A DNA stretch of 24,644 nt from an uncultured Collinsella sp. (GCA_902493125.1 CABUOF010000030.1:1-24644); one strand, 5' to 3'; counted from the first letter of the stretch, positions 7,125-16,967 are shown. The notes: generated by a model from the letters alone, not told the origin. Translations and numbers: made by a program.

Positions 7125-7868
7125 ATGCAGACGGTCTATCGGGTATACGAGGGAGCGCGCGAGCCGCATCGGCTTGCAGTCGAGCGCACGGCCGAGCTAC
7201 TCGGTCGCGGCGGCCTGGCGCTTATTCCAACCGAGACGGTCTACGGTGTCGCCGTGGCGGTCAACGCCTTCTCGGGCGCCGTGCCCCAAGATACAAGCGA
7301 ATTCCCATCGTGGCCGCGCGATCCGCAGGCTGCCGTCAATGGCGCCGCAGTTCCTGCGCTCGGCACCGGCTATCGCCGTATCTTCACTCTCAAGCAACGT
7401 GAGCTCACGCAAACCGTCGCTTGGCTGGTCGATGGCGTCGAAGCACTCGACCGCTATGGCGTGGATATCCCGGAAGATGCCCGCGTACTTGCGCGACGAT
7501 GCTGGCCGGGAGCCCTGACTATCGTGGTCAAGGCGGCTCCCTGCGTGCCGACCTTTATGCGTGCTGCCGACGACACCGTGGCCCTGCGCGCTTCGGCCTC
7601 TCCCGTGGTCCAAGCGCTCATCCGCGCCTGCGGCAGTCCCCTTGCCTGCACGAGCGCCAACACACACGGCGCGCCCTCGCCGGCAAGCTTTGCCGCCGTC
7701 GAGGGTCGCATCCTGGAGGGGGTCGATGTTGCCGTCGACGCCGGTGAGACCCCGTGTCGCGACGCCTCGACCATCGTGTCGTTCCAGCACGGCGGGCTCC
7801 AGATCCTGCGCCAAGGCGCACTTCCCGCATCGGAGATCGAGCGGGTCCTGTCCGACCCGATGCAATAG
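7125..7868 (+). CDS. tsaC: L-threonylcarbamoyladenylate synthase (TsaC/Sua5/YrdC family)
   Basis: The enzyme makes threonylcarbamoyl-AMP from threonine, bicarbonate and ATP, the first step of t6A37 tRNA modification. At 247 residues it contains a single YrdC domain and lacks the extra Sua5 C-terminal domain. Family motifs are PTETVYGVA (residues 35-43), a K-x-R at K90/R92, RRCWPGALTIVV (substrate and nucleotide site), VALRA, and CTSANTHGAPSP. Two oddities: the segment between VYGVAVAV and IFTLKQR is about 25 residues longer than usual, and the common KGRP is KQRE here. AAGGGG (7108-7113) lies 11 bp before the ATG. glpK follows after 13 bp, so the two are likely cotranscribed. The gene holds the position that ywlC (sua5) has in the Bacillus prfA-upp cluster. 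Confidence 0.9.
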   Translation: MQTVYRVYEGAREPHRLAVERTAELLGRGGLALIPTETVYGVAVAVNAFSGAVPQDTSEFPSWPRDPQAAVNGAAVPALGTGYRRIFTLKQRELTQTVAWLVDGVEALDRYGVDIPEDARVLARRCWPGALTIVVKAAPCVPTFMRAADDTVALRASASPVVQALIRACGSPLACTSANTHGAPSPASFAAVEGRILEGVDVAVDAGETPCRDASTIVSFQHGGLQILRQGALPASEIERVLSDPMQ

Positions 7869-7881
7869 AAAGGTGTAAGCG

Positions 7882-9423
7882 ATGTCGTTGAATCTGGGCA
7901 GCCTGGGCATGGAAGATGCCTCGTTTAACTTTGGCGGTTCCTACATCATGGCGCTCGACTGCGGCACCACCTCGGTACTTGCGACCATCGTCGACGAGTA
8001 TGGATGCATCGTCGCGCAGGCACGTCGCAGCGTCAAAACGAGTTTTCCGCGTCCCGGTTGGGTAGAGCAAGACCCCATGACGGTCCTTGCCAGCCAGATC
8101 GGCGTGATGATGGAGGTTCAGTTTAAGAGCGGCATCCATTCCGATCGCATCGCCGCCATCGGCATCTCCAACCAGCGCGAGACCACGGTGGTCTGGGACC
8201 GCGTGAGCGGCCAGCCCATCTATAACGCCATCGTATGGCAGTGCCGTCGTACCGCGCCGGCGATCGACGCGTTGGTTGAACAGGGTTGCGAGGAGCTGGT
8301 GCGCTCCCGCACGGGACTTACGCTTGACCCGTATTTCTCGGCCTCCAAGGTGCAGTGGATTCTCGACAACGTCGACGGCGCACGCGAGAGCGCGGCGGCG
8401 GGCGACCTCATGTTCGGCACCATCGACACCTGGCTCATCTACAACCTCACCGGCAGTCAGGTCTTTGCCACCGACTACACCAATGCCAGCCGCACGGCGC
8501 TCTTTAATATCCATACGCTCGATTGGGACGACGACCTGCTGGCGCTCTTTGACGTTCCACGTTCCATGATGCCCGAGGTTCGTTGGAGCTCGGGCGACTA
8601 CGGCCGCGTCGCGAGCGACATCATGACCAACATGCCGCCCATCATGGGCGTGGCGGGCGATCAGCAGGCGTCGCTGTTCGGCCACTGCTGCTTCCATCCT
8701 GGCCAGACCAAAAACACCTATGGCACGGGTTGCTTTATGCTCATGAACACCGGCGACGAGGTCGTCGAATCCAAGAACGGTCTGGTCTCCACGATCGGTA
8801 TCGCCGCGGACGGCAAGATCAGCTATGCGCTCGAGGGTTCTATCTTTGCCGCCGGCTCAACGATGAACTGGCTGCGCAACAACATGGGCATCATCTCGAG
8901 TGTGAGCGAGTCCGCGCAACTCGCCGCTTCGATTAGCGACAACGAGGGCTGCTACTTCGTCCCCGCCTTCGCTGGCCTGGGCGCTCCCTGGTGGGACCCG
9001 CGTGCCCGCGGTATCGTGTGCGGCCTGACCGGTGCCTCGAGTCGCGCGACCATTGTGCGTGCGGCCTGCGAGTCCATGGCCTACCAGAGTTATGACGTGC
9101 TGCGCGCCATGGAGCAGGACGTGGGACTTTCGATTGAGCGCCTGTCCGTCGATGGCGGCGCCTCACGCAACGAGTTCATCATGCAATTCCAGGCCGACCT
9201 GCTGGATATCCCCGTGCTGCAATGCGAGACGGTGGAGACCACGGCAATCGGTGCCGCGTACTTGGCGGGGCTTGCCGTCGGCTATTGGGAAGACCTTGAA
9301 GAGCTGGAGCAAAATGCCCAGATCGTTAGGACCTTTCTTCCCCATATGTCCGCCGAGCGTCGCGAGCAAAACCTTGCGGGCTGGCGTGATGCAGTCAAGC
9401 GCTCGCTCAGTACCGCACAGTAG
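7882..9423 (+). CDS. glpK: Glycerol kinase
   Basis: This 513-residue FGGY-family kinase phosphorylates glycerol to glycerol-3-phosphate with ATP in the cytoplasm. The phosphate-binding loop is MALDCGTTS (the family usually has DQGTTS). Further GlpK landmarks are GISNQRETTVVWD, YNAIVWQCRRT, RTGLTLDPYFSASK, GTIDTWLIYNLTG, TDYTNASRTALFNI, GVAGDQQASLFGHC, TYGTGCFMLMNTG and GLGAPWWDPRARG. These identify GlpK rather than xylulokinase or gluconokinase. The start at 7882 has AAAGGTG 6 bp upstream. It gives about 20 residues before the first strand, a little longer than most homologues; an ATG at 7909 is possible but has no ribosome binding site. No glpF or glpD is near. The gene sits where glyA or rpiB lies in related clusters. 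Confidence 0.94.
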   Translation: MSLNLGSLGMEDASFNFGGSYIMALDCGTTSVLATIVDEYGCIVAQARRSVKTSFPRPGWVEQDPMTVLASQIGVMMEVQFKSGIHSDRIAAIGISNQRETTVVWDRVSGQPIYNAIVWQCRRTAPAIDALVEQGCEELVRSRTGLTLDPYFSASKVQWILDNVDGARESAAAGDLMFGTIDTWLIYNLTGSQVFATDYTNASRTALFNIHTLDWDDDLLALFDVPRSMMPEVRWSSGDYGRVASDIMTNMPPIMGVAGDQQASLFGHCCFHPGQTKNTYGTGCFMLMNTGDEVVESKNGLVSTIGIAADGKISYALEGSIFAAGSTMNWLRNNMGIISSVSESAQLAASISDNEGCYFVPAFAGLGAPWWDPRARGIVCGLTGASSRATIVRAACESMAYQSYDVLRAMEQDVGLSIERLSVDGGASRNEFIMQFQADLLDIPVLQCETVETTAIGAAYLAGLAVGYWEDLEELEQNAQIVRTFLPHMSAERREQNLAGWRDAVKRSLSTAQ

Positions 9424-9496
9424 GGCTGCGATGGGCTGCTCGATACAACAAACCGCTAAACTTATGCATGGCGTGCGGCGGCAACATTGCTGCGCG

Positions 9497-9523
9497 CCTT
9501 GTCAGCAAGGCCGTTTTGCGGCC
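9497..9523 (+). promoter_or_regulatory. Two consecutive small hairpins in the upp leader
   Basis: CCTTG TCAG CAAGG (9497-9510) is followed directly by GGCCG TTTTG CGGCC (9509-9523), sharing GG. They lie just before the upp ribosome binding site AAAGGGG (9530-9536). No T run follows, so they are not a terminator. They may be incidental or may control translation. Confidence 0.25.
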
Positions 9524-9546
9524 GCAACGAAAGGGGCAATCAACCC

Positions 9547-10194
9547 ATGACCGTCACCTACGATGCGTCCCGTGTGACGCTTGTCGATCACCCGCTCGTC
9601 CAGCACAAGCTGTCGATCCTGCGCGACAAAAACACCGGCACCAACCAGTTCCGCCAGCTCGTGCGCGAGCTCGCACTTTTTGACGGCTACGAGGCCATGC
9701 GCGACCTGCCCATGGAAGACGTCGAAGTCGAGACCCCCATCACCACCGCAACGTTTAAGCAGCTTGCCGGCAAAAAGCTCGCCATCGTTCCCATCCTGCG
9801 TGCAGGCCTTGGCATGGTCGATGGCATCCTCGACTTGGTACCCTCCGCTCGCGTGGGCCACATCGGTATGGAGCGCGACGAGGTCACCCACGAGCCGCAT
9901 GAGTATTACTGCAAGATGCCCAAGGATATCGACCAGCGCATCTGCCTGGTTGTCGACCCCATGCTCGCCACGGGCGGTTCGGCCGAGATGGCCATCAGCT
10001 ACCTGCGCGAGCGCGGTGTCAAGGATATCCGCATGCTGTGCATCGTCGCCGCGCCCGAGGGCCTCAAGTCGCTGACTGAGAAGGACCCCGATGTGCATAT
10101 CTATACCTGCGCCATCGACGACCATCTCAACGAACCTGCCTACATCGTTCCCGGCCTGGGCGATGCAGGCGACCGCATCTTTGGCACCAAATAA
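9547..10194 (+). CDS. upp: Uracil phosphoribosyltransferase
   Basis: Upp converts uracil and PRPP to UMP in pyrimidine salvage. The 215-residue protein has the normal length. The PRPP-binding loop VVDPMLATGGSA is clear (D137, T142, G143, G144, S145). Other family segments are VDHPLVQHKLSILRDKNT at the N-terminus, VPILRAGLGMVDG, and AIDDHLNEPAYIVPGLGDAG in the uracil-binding C-terminal loop. The ATG at 9547 is chosen because AAAGGGG (9530-9536) precedes it and homologues begin near VDHPLVQHK; an in-frame start at 9487 would add 20 unlikely residues. It is upstream of the ATP synthase operon, as in Bacillus. A long hairpin follows it at 10237-10271. Confidence 0.96.
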   Translation: MTVTYDASRVTLVDHPLVQHKLSILRDKNTGTNQFRQLVRELALFDGYEAMRDLPMEDVEVETPITTATFKQLAGKKLAIVPILRAGLGMVDGILDLVPSARVGHIGMERDEVTHEPHEYYCKMPKDIDQRICLVVDPMLATGGSAEMAISYLRERGVKDIRMLCIVAAPEGLKSLTEKDPDVHIYTCAIDDHLNEPAYIVPGLGDAGDRIFGTK

Positions 10195-10236
10195 ATTTCA
10201 CGCCAAAAAGGCTAACGTCGAAAATACGAAGAAATG

Positions 10237-10271
10237 GTGCGCGCGGTCGAACAAAAGACGACCGCGCGCAC
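10237..10271 (+). other. Strong hairpin downstream of upp without a T run
   Basis: GTGCGCGCGGTCG (10237-10249) pairs perfectly with CGACCGCGCGCAC (10259-10271) around a 9-nt A-rich loop, 13 bp in all. No T run follows, so it is not a canonical intrinsic terminator. It could stabilise the upp mRNA 3' end or act as a Rho-assisted terminator. Confidence 0.55.
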
Positions 10272-10386
10272 TCCTGTTAACGGACGTTTTGCCCCGCAGG
10301 GTTCGAGAAAAACGTATTACCGTACCTGCGGCATAAAGAAGGTCTTAAGAAAACGAACAGGTGCGTATTAACCGATGCTTTTTCGG

Positions 10387-10414
10387 TTGTACTTTAGCGA
10401 TTGGCTCGTACAAT
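10387..10414 (+). promoter_or_regulatory. Promoter of the ATP synthase operon
   Basis: TTGTAC (10387-10392), a 16-bp spacer and TACAAT (10409-10414). Both hexamers are near the sigma-70 consensus, and the site lies 62 bp before the first gene. Confidence 0.55.
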
Positions 10415-10476
10415 AGTCACCAATGTTTGGCGGGAACTGTCCTGTGAGGCGATAAAAAAGGAAAGTGAGGACGCCA

Positions 10477-10788
10477 GTGTTTCAGATAGCCGATCTGCTC
10501 GCTATCGTTGCAGGTGCCATCGCGGGCGCGATTGCCTTCCTTCCCTTTGTCTTTACGCTCAAGCCGGTTCTTGACGATAAGCAGAATGCGGACATGCTCA
10601 AGGGTATGGTGAGTCTCGCGGTCTCGGCAATCGCGTTGCTTGTCTTTACCTTGGTTGTGTTTGTGTTGTTCGGAGAGGCATTTCGCATGTTCCTCCTGGG
10701 CGAGGCGATCGGCTTCGTGGCCTTTATGGCCGCCTGCGCGGTTCGCGTCGCCAAGGCGCTGCGAGATCCTCATGAGGTCGAAAGGTAA
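10477..10788 (+). CDS. atpI: Small membrane protein, AtpI-like (first gene of the atp operon)
   Basis: This is a 103-residue hydrophobic protein with about three membrane segments (roughly residues 5-27, 42-66 and 70-90) and a short basic tail. Position, size and topology fit AtpI, the assembly factor for the c-ring that precedes atpB in many operons. The sequence itself is poorly conserved, so the assignment leans on context. GTG at 10477 is preferred because GTGAGG (10465-10470) lies 6 bp upstream; GTG at 10465 would leave the purine-rich site too close. The stop is 3 bp before the atpB start. Confidence 0.65.
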   Translation: MFQIADLLAIVAGAIAGAIAFLPFVFTLKPVLDDKQNADMLKGMVSLAVSAIALLVFTLVVFVLFGEAFRMFLLGEAIGFVAFMAACAVRVAKALRDPHEVER

Positions 10789-10791
10789 GTC

Positions 10792-11595
10792 GTGGAAATT
10801 TTTGAAAAGCTGCCTGATGAGATTAATCATCTGGTCAGCGAGTTCAGCTCCACCCCTGTCGTGGGCGATCTGAGCTGCGGCATCACGCAGTACTCGTTTT
10901 GGCTGATCGTCTCCACGATCGTGCTCCTGATCGTCCTAGCCGTGTTCAAGAAGAAGCAGACCCTGGTTCCCAAGGGCTTCTTCGTCAACGGTTTCGAGTA
11001 CATCATCGAGTACGTCGAGAACGATATCGGCAAGGGTGTCGTGGGTGAGAACTGGAAGAAGCACTTCCCGTTCCTGTGCTCGCTTTTCCTGTTCATCCTG
11101 ATCAATAACATGATCGGCCTGATCCCGGGAATGAAGCCCGGCACCGGCGCAATCGGCTCCACCGCCGCACTCGCCATTTTCGCCTTCGTGTACTTCATCT
11201 ACTACGGATGCAAGGCTCACGGCGTGATCGGCTACATCAAGAGCCTCGCCCCGCAGGGCGTGAGCTTCCCGATGAACGTGCTCGTGTGGGTCGTCGAGCT
11301 TTTCTCGACCTTCCTGCGCCTCATCACGCTTGCCGTCCGTCTGTTCTGCAACATGTTCGCAGGACACGTGGTCATGGGCTCGTTCGCCATCATGGCGAGC
11401 ATGTTCATGCAGCCGCTGCTTCAGCAGGTTTCCGCGGCCCACGCCGTCGGCGCCCTGCCTTCGCTGGCCTGGCTTGCCATCCTCATCCTGATCTATGCGA
11501 TCGAGCTTGTGGTCGGCGCCATCCAGGCTTACGTCTTCACGGTCCTTACCGCCGTGTATGTCTCCGAGGCAGAGGAGGTCGCGGAGGAGGAGTAG
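10792..11595 (+). CDS. atpB: F1F0 ATP synthase subunit a
   Basis: This 267-residue multi-pass membrane protein forms the two proton half-channels beside the c-ring. The essential arginine is R183 in ITLAVRLFCNMFAGH, the family signature. Other landmarks are NNMIGLIPGM in the middle and IELVVGAIQAYVFTVLTAVYV in the last helices, where the conserved Gln of IQAYVF lies. About five or six membrane helices are visible. It starts with GTG at 10792 behind GAAAGG, 3 bp after atpI, so translation is likely coupled. The C-terminus is acidic (EAEEVAEEE). A 124-bp gap separates it from atpE, the widest inside the operon. Confidence 0.97.
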   Translation: MEIFEKLPDEINHLVSEFSSTPVVGDLSCGITQYSFWLIVSTIVLLIVLAVFKKKQTLVPKGFFVNGFEYIIEYVENDIGKGVVGENWKKHFPFLCSLFLFILINNMIGLIPGMKPGTGAIGSTAALAIFAFVYFIYYGCKAHGVIGYIKSLAPQGVSFPMNVLVWVVELFSTFLRLITLAVRLFCNMFAGHVVMGSFAIMASMFMQPLLQQVSAAHAVGALPSLAWLAILILIYAIELVVGAIQAYVFTVLTAVYVSEAEEVAEEE

Positions 11596-11636
11596 TCTTC
11601 CGCTCGCGCCTTAAAGGTAAGGCAATTCGTTAAACC

Positions 11637-11664
11637 GCCGGTGCCCGTACCCATGGAGCCCGGC
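11637..11664 (+). other. Weak hairpin in the atpB-atpE gap
   Basis: GCCGG (11637-11641) can pair with CCGGC (11660-11664), extended by 2 bp past a bulge. It sits upstream of the unusually strong atpE ribosome binding site. A role in raising c-subunit expression or in mRNA processing is only a guess. Confidence 0.25.
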
Positions 11665-11719
11665 AGTTATAAAAAGGTTATCCTGCGTGAAATAAGACAC
11701 GCACGACAAAGGAGGAATC

Positions 11720-11914
11720 GTGGGAGTTATCGGTTACGGTCTCGGTGTTATCGGCGCTGGTCTTGCTATCGGCCTGTCTGCTCTGGGTGCTACGGGTGCT
11801 ATGGCCCGTCAGCCTGAGGTCCAGGGCCGCGTGTTCACCGTCTTCATCATGGGCTCCGCCTTCGGCGAGGCTCTGGCTCTGATCGGCTTCGTTGTCGCGC
11901 TGATCGTTAAATAG
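11720..11914 (+). CDS. atpE: F1F0 ATP synthase subunit c
   Basis: At 64 residues this is a short proteolipid: two helices joined by the polar loop ARQPE (R30, Q31, P32). The ion-carrying carboxylate is E50 in GSAFGEALALIGF. The surroundings lack the Gln in helix 1 and the E-S-T pattern of sodium-binding c-rings, so proton coupling is inferred. The start is GTG at 11720 behind a perfect AAAGGAGG (11710-11717). This is the strongest ribosome binding site in the operon and fits the need for many c copies per complex. Gly- and Ala-rich packing in helix 1 (GVIGAGLAIGLSALGATGA) is typical. Confidence 0.96.
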   Translation: MGVIGYGLGVIGAGLAIGLSALGATGAMARQPEVQGRVFTVFIMGSAFGEALALIGFVVALIVK

Positions 11915-11929
11915 CACGGAGCGTCAAGT

Positions 11930-12532
11930 ATGAATCTTTCATCCCAGAAGAGCGCGATCGCACTCTCCGCGTCCGCGGCCGCGCTGCTCATGCCGGTTTC
12001 CGCGTTCGCTGAGGACGGCGCTGCCGGTGCGGACATCCTCATCCCTAAGATGGCGGAGTTCATCCCGGCGCTTATCGCCTTCCTGATTATCTGGATCGTG
12101 CTGGCCAAGGTCGCCCTGCCGGGCATCATGAAAACCATGGAGGAGCGCGGCAAGAAGATCGAGGAGAGCCTCGACGAGGCCGAGAAGACCAAGCAGGAGG
12201 CCATCGCCAAGCGCGCTGAGTCCGACTCGATCGTCACCGACGCCCGTCGTCAGGCTGCCGACATCGTTCTCGAGGCCCGTAAGGACGCCGAGTCCGAGCG
12301 CGCCCGTATCATCGAGGCTGCTCACAAGGAGGCCGAGGAGATCATCGCCAAGGCCCATACGACCGTCGAGGACGAGCGCAAGTCCATCTACGCCGGTGCC
12401 GCGAGCTCCATCGCCGACCTGTCCGTTGCCGTTGCCACCAAGATCGTGGGCGAGGCACTCGAGGACGATGCCGAGCAGAAGAAGCTCATCGAGCGCTACA
12501 TCCAGGAAGCAGGTAGCCTGAATGCCGACTAG
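11930..12532 (+). CDS. atpF: F1F0 ATP synthase subunit b with a signal-peptide-like N-terminus
   Basis: Subunit b is the peripheral stalk that joins F1 and F0. Residues 43-62 are the membrane helix (EFIPALIAFLIIWIVLAKV), and residues 65-170 form the long charged coiled coil. The C-terminal part binds the delta subunit, whose gene follows. Unusually, residues 1-27 look like a secretion signal (basic start, Ala/Leu-rich core, then VSAFAED resembling an A-x-A cleavage site) ahead of the normal membrane helix. Total length is 200 residues against about 160 for the E. coli protein. The extension is preceded by its own start ATG, 15 bp after atpE. The gene overlaps atpH by 11 bp. Confidence 0.95.
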   Translation: MNLSSQKSAIALSASAAALLMPVSAFAEDGAAGADILIPKMAEFIPALIAFLIIWIVLAKVALPGIMKTMEERGKKIEESLDEAEKTKQEAIAKRAESDSIVTDARRQAADIVLEARKDAESERARIIEAAHKEAEEIIAKAHTTVEDERKSIYAGAASSIADLSVAVATKIVGEALEDDAEQKKLIERYIQEAGSLNAD

Positions 12533-12998
12533 CCGCTATCAGGACAAGGTGCTCGAGACCTACGCGCGTTCCCTTTTGGAAGCCGCCAAGGCCGAGAACC
12601 ATGTGCTCGAGGACCTCGAGATGATCGAGCGCTTGGCTTCTGCCAGCCCCGAGATCATCGCCGTGCTCGACACCATGTCCAAGCGCGACCAGCTCGACCT
12701 TCTTCCCAAGGTGGCAGCTGCCTTTAAGTATGTTGCCGAGGAAGACGAGGATGTAGTGGGCGTGACCGTCACCACGGCGATCCCGCTCGACGACGAGCTG
12801 CGTCAAACCATCACTAAGAAATGCGAGCAGGACTTCGGCCGCAAGGTATTCCTTATCGAGCAGGTCGACCCGTCTATCGTGGGCGGCCTGGTGCTCGAGG
12901 CCCGCGGCGAGCGTCGTGACATTTCCGTCAAGACGCAGCTGCGCATCGCGCAGGAGACCCTCGCAAACTCTGCTAATTCGTACGGAGGTGAAGCCTAA
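12522..12998 (+). CDS. atpH: F1F0 ATP synthase subunit delta
   Basis: The delta subunit caps F1 and ties it to subunit b. The N-terminal helical bundle starts RYQDKVLETYARSLLEAAK, and the C-terminal family signature is VDPSIVGGLVLEARGERRDISVKTQL. At 158 residues it is about 20 shorter than usual, the shortfall falling in the middle. The ATG at 12522 lies within the end of atpF, and the stop TAA overlaps the atpA start by one base. Both overlaps suggest tight translational coupling. Confidence 0.95.
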   Translation: MPTSRYQDKVLETYARSLLEAAKAENHVLEDLEMIERLASASPEIIAVLDTMSKRDQLDLLPKVAAAFKYVAEEDEDVVGVTVTTAIPLDDELRQTITKKCEQDFGRKVFLIEQVDPSIVGGLVLEARGERRDISVKTQLRIAQETLANSANSYGGEA

Positions 12999-14596
12999 TG
13001 TCCGAAACCCTCAATGCCCAGGATATCGCCAAGAAACTGCAGGAGCAGCTCACGAGCCTCTCCGCGACGGTCGATACGCATGAGGTTTCAACGGTCGACG
13101 AGGTAGGCGACGGCATCGCGCGCGTCTCCGGCCTCAAGAGCGCCATGGCAGGCGAGCTTCTGGAGTTCAAGAGCTCCGATACCGGTGAGACCGTCTTCGG
13201 CCTTGCCCAGAACCTTGACCGTGACGAGGTCGGCGCCGTTCTGTTTGGTGCCGTCGACTCCATCAAGGAAGGCGACGAGTGCCGCACCACTGGCCGCATT
13301 ATGGATATCCCCGTGAGCCGCGCCATGCTCGGCCGCGTCGTCAATCCGCTCGGCCAGCCCATCGACGGCCTGGGCGACATCGTCGCCACGCACCGTCGCC
13401 CCATCGAGTTCAAGGCCCCCGGCGTCATCGATCGTACCCCGGTGTGCGAGCCGGTTCAGACCGGTCTGCTCGCTATCGACTCCATGGTGCCTATTGGCCG
13501 CGGTCAGCGTGAGCTCATCATCGGCGACCGTAAGACCGGTAAGACCGCCATCGCCATCGACGCTATCCTCAACCAGCGCGGCAAGGGTATGGTCTGCATC
13601 TATGTCGCCATCGGCCAGAAGGCCTCCACGGTCGCTAACATCCGCGAGACCCTCGCTCAGCACGGTGCACTCGACTACACCATCATCGTTTCGGCCACCG
13701 CTGCCGATTCCGCCCCTATGCAGTACATCGCGCCTATGGCCGGTGCCGCTATCGGCGAGTTCTTCATGTACAACGGCGAGGACGGCAAGCCCGCCAGCGA
13801 GACCAACCCCGGTGGCCACGTGCTCGTCATCTACGATGACCTGTCCAAGCAGGCTGTGGCCTACCGTCAGATGTCGCTGACGCTGCATCGTCCGCCCGGA
13901 CGCGAGGCCTATCCTGGCGACATCTTCTACCTGCACTCTCGTCTGCTCGAGCGTGCCGTCAAGATGTCCAAGAAGAACGGCTACGGCTCCATGACGGCTC
14001 TGCCGATCATCGAGACCCAGGACGGCGACGTCTCGGCCTACATTCCGACCAACGTCATTTCCATTACCGATGGTCAGATCTACCTGCAGTCCGAGCTCTT
14101 CTTCCAGGGCCAGCGCCCGGCAGTCGACGTGGGCATTTCCGTGTCCCGCGTCGGTGGCGACGCGCAGACCAAGGCTATGAAGCAGGTCGCCGGCAACCTC
14201 CGTCTGGACCTCGCTTCGTACCAGGAGCTCGCCGGCTTTACGCAGTTCGGCTCCGACCTCGACGAGGCTACTCAGAAGCAGCTTACCCACGGTGCCCGCA
14301 TGACCGAGCTCCTTAAGCAGCCGCGTTATAAACCGTTTGAGGTTGGCGAGCAGATCGTTACGCTGTTCGCTGGCAACGAGGGCTTCCTGGATGACCTGGA
14401 GATCGCCGACGTGCTGCCTTTCCGTGCCGAGCTCATCGAGTACATGGACAATGGCTTTGGCTCGCTGCTCGACAAGGTTCGCGCCAAGAAGATCGATGAT
14501 GACACCAAGGCTGAGCTCTTGCGCGTCATCGGCGACTTCAAGCAGCAGTTCATGGCCAAGCACCATTCGGATGTTTCTGGATCAGAGGAGAACTAA
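12998..14596 (+). CDS. atpA: F1F0 ATP synthase subunit alpha
   Basis: Alpha forms the F1 hexamer with beta and carries the non-catalytic nucleotide sites. The Walker A motif is GDRKTGKT at residues 176-183 in IIGDRKTGKTAIAID. The Walker B region is HVLVIYDDLSKQAVAYRQ, and RPPGREAYPGDIFYLHSRLLERA is the alpha/beta signature stretch. The catalytic arginine finger region ISVSRVGGDAQTKAMK is present. At 532 residues the length is slightly above average. The start overlaps the atpH stop by one base, with GGAGG at 12984-12988. Confidence 0.98.
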   Translation: MSETLNAQDIAKKLQEQLTSLSATVDTHEVSTVDEVGDGIARVSGLKSAMAGELLEFKSSDTGETVFGLAQNLDRDEVGAVLFGAVDSIKEGDECRTTGRIMDIPVSRAMLGRVVNPLGQPIDGLGDIVATHRRPIEFKAPGVIDRTPVCEPVQTGLLAIDSMVPIGRGQRELIIGDRKTGKTAIAIDAILNQRGKGMVCIYVAIGQKASTVANIRETLAQHGALDYTIIVSATAADSAPMQYIAPMAGAAIGEFFMYNGEDGKPASETNPGGHVLVIYDDLSKQAVAYRQMSLTLHRPPGREAYPGDIFYLHSRLLERAVKMSKKNGYGSMTALPIIETQDGDVSAYIPTNVISITDGQIYLQSELFFQGQRPAVDVGISVSRVGGDAQTKAMKQVAGNLRLDLASYQELAGFTQFGSDLDEATQKQLTHGARMTELLKQPRYKPFEVGEQIVTLFAGNEGFLDDLEIADVLPFRAELIEYMDNGFGSLLDKVRAKKIDDDTKAELLRVIGDFKQQFMAKHHSDVSGSEEN

Positions 14597-14601
14597 GCCC
14601 C

Positions 14602-15509
14602 ATGGCCAACCTTCGCGACATTAAGAAGCGAATCTCCTCGGTTACCACGACCAAGCAGATCACGCGCACGATGGAGATGGTCTCTACGGCCAAGATCCGT
14701 CGTGCCCTCGATCGCTCCAAGCAGGCCGAGCCCTATAAGGAGGCGCTGACCGACGTCATGTTGACGGTCGCCGGCGACGCCTCCTGTTCGGGCACCGATC
14801 CCATGCTGCAGAAGCATGAGAGCGTCAAGCATGGCCTGATTGTCGTTATTGCCTCGGACCGCGGCCTTGCCGGCGGTTTCAATACGACGGTGGAGCGCAC
14901 GGCCGAAAAGCTCGCCGCTTCTTGGGCGAACGACGGCATCGAGTGCGAGATCATCGCGTGCGGGCGTAAGCCGGCCACGTATTTCCGTGACCGCGCAAAC
15001 GTCATCATGCACTTCGAGGGCAACTCCTCTGAGCCCGATTTCAATCAGGCCCGCATGATCTCCTCTCATATCTGCGATGCGTATCGTTCCGGTGAGCTTG
15101 ACCGTGTCGAGCTTGTCTACCACCACGCCAAGAACCGCGTGGATCAGGAGCTTCGCGTCGAGCATCTGTTGCCGCTCGACCCCGAGATGATCGCTATGGC
15201 CCACGGTCCGCGTAAGAACGAGACCGACGCCCCTAAGCGCATCTCGTCCACGTTCGAGTTCGTGCCCTCTCCCGAGCATGTTCTCGGCAAGCTTGTGCCG
15301 TCTTATATCCTGACGGTCATCTACCAGGCCCTGATCGATTCGGCGGCTGCCGAGCAGGGTGCACGCCGCAAGGCCATGCACTCCGCGACGGAAAACGCCA
15401 CCGCGATCATCTCGACCCTTACCCGCACGTATAGTCGCGTGCGCCAGGCTTCGATCACGACCGAGATTAACGAGATCGTCGGCGGAGCCTCAGCATTGGA
15501 GGAACAGTA

Positions 15510-15510
<1 letters not shown>
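14602..15510 (+). CDS. atpG: F1F0 ATP synthase subunit gamma
   Basis: Gamma is the rotating shaft inside the alpha/beta hexamer. The N-terminal helix reads ANLRDIKKRISSVTTTKQIT then RTMEMVSTAKIRRA, the family hallmark. The C-terminal helix has ARRKAMHSATENATAIISTL and ends with EINEIVGGASALEEQ, as in other gamma subunits. At 302 residues the length is close to normal. AGGAG (14586-14590) precedes the start, and the stop overlaps the atpD start by one base. Confidence 0.97.
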
Positions 15511-16964
<1,454 letters not shown>

Positions 16965-16967
16965 GTT

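Noticed and set aside
9424..9546. Possible riboswitch or PyrR-type attenuator before upp
   Set aside because: Only two short hairpins are present and no anti-terminator/terminator pair or PyrR-binding loop is visible.
13088..14566. 492-codon - strand frame across atpA
   Set aside because: Antisense shadow of a strongly conserved gene; no start signals.
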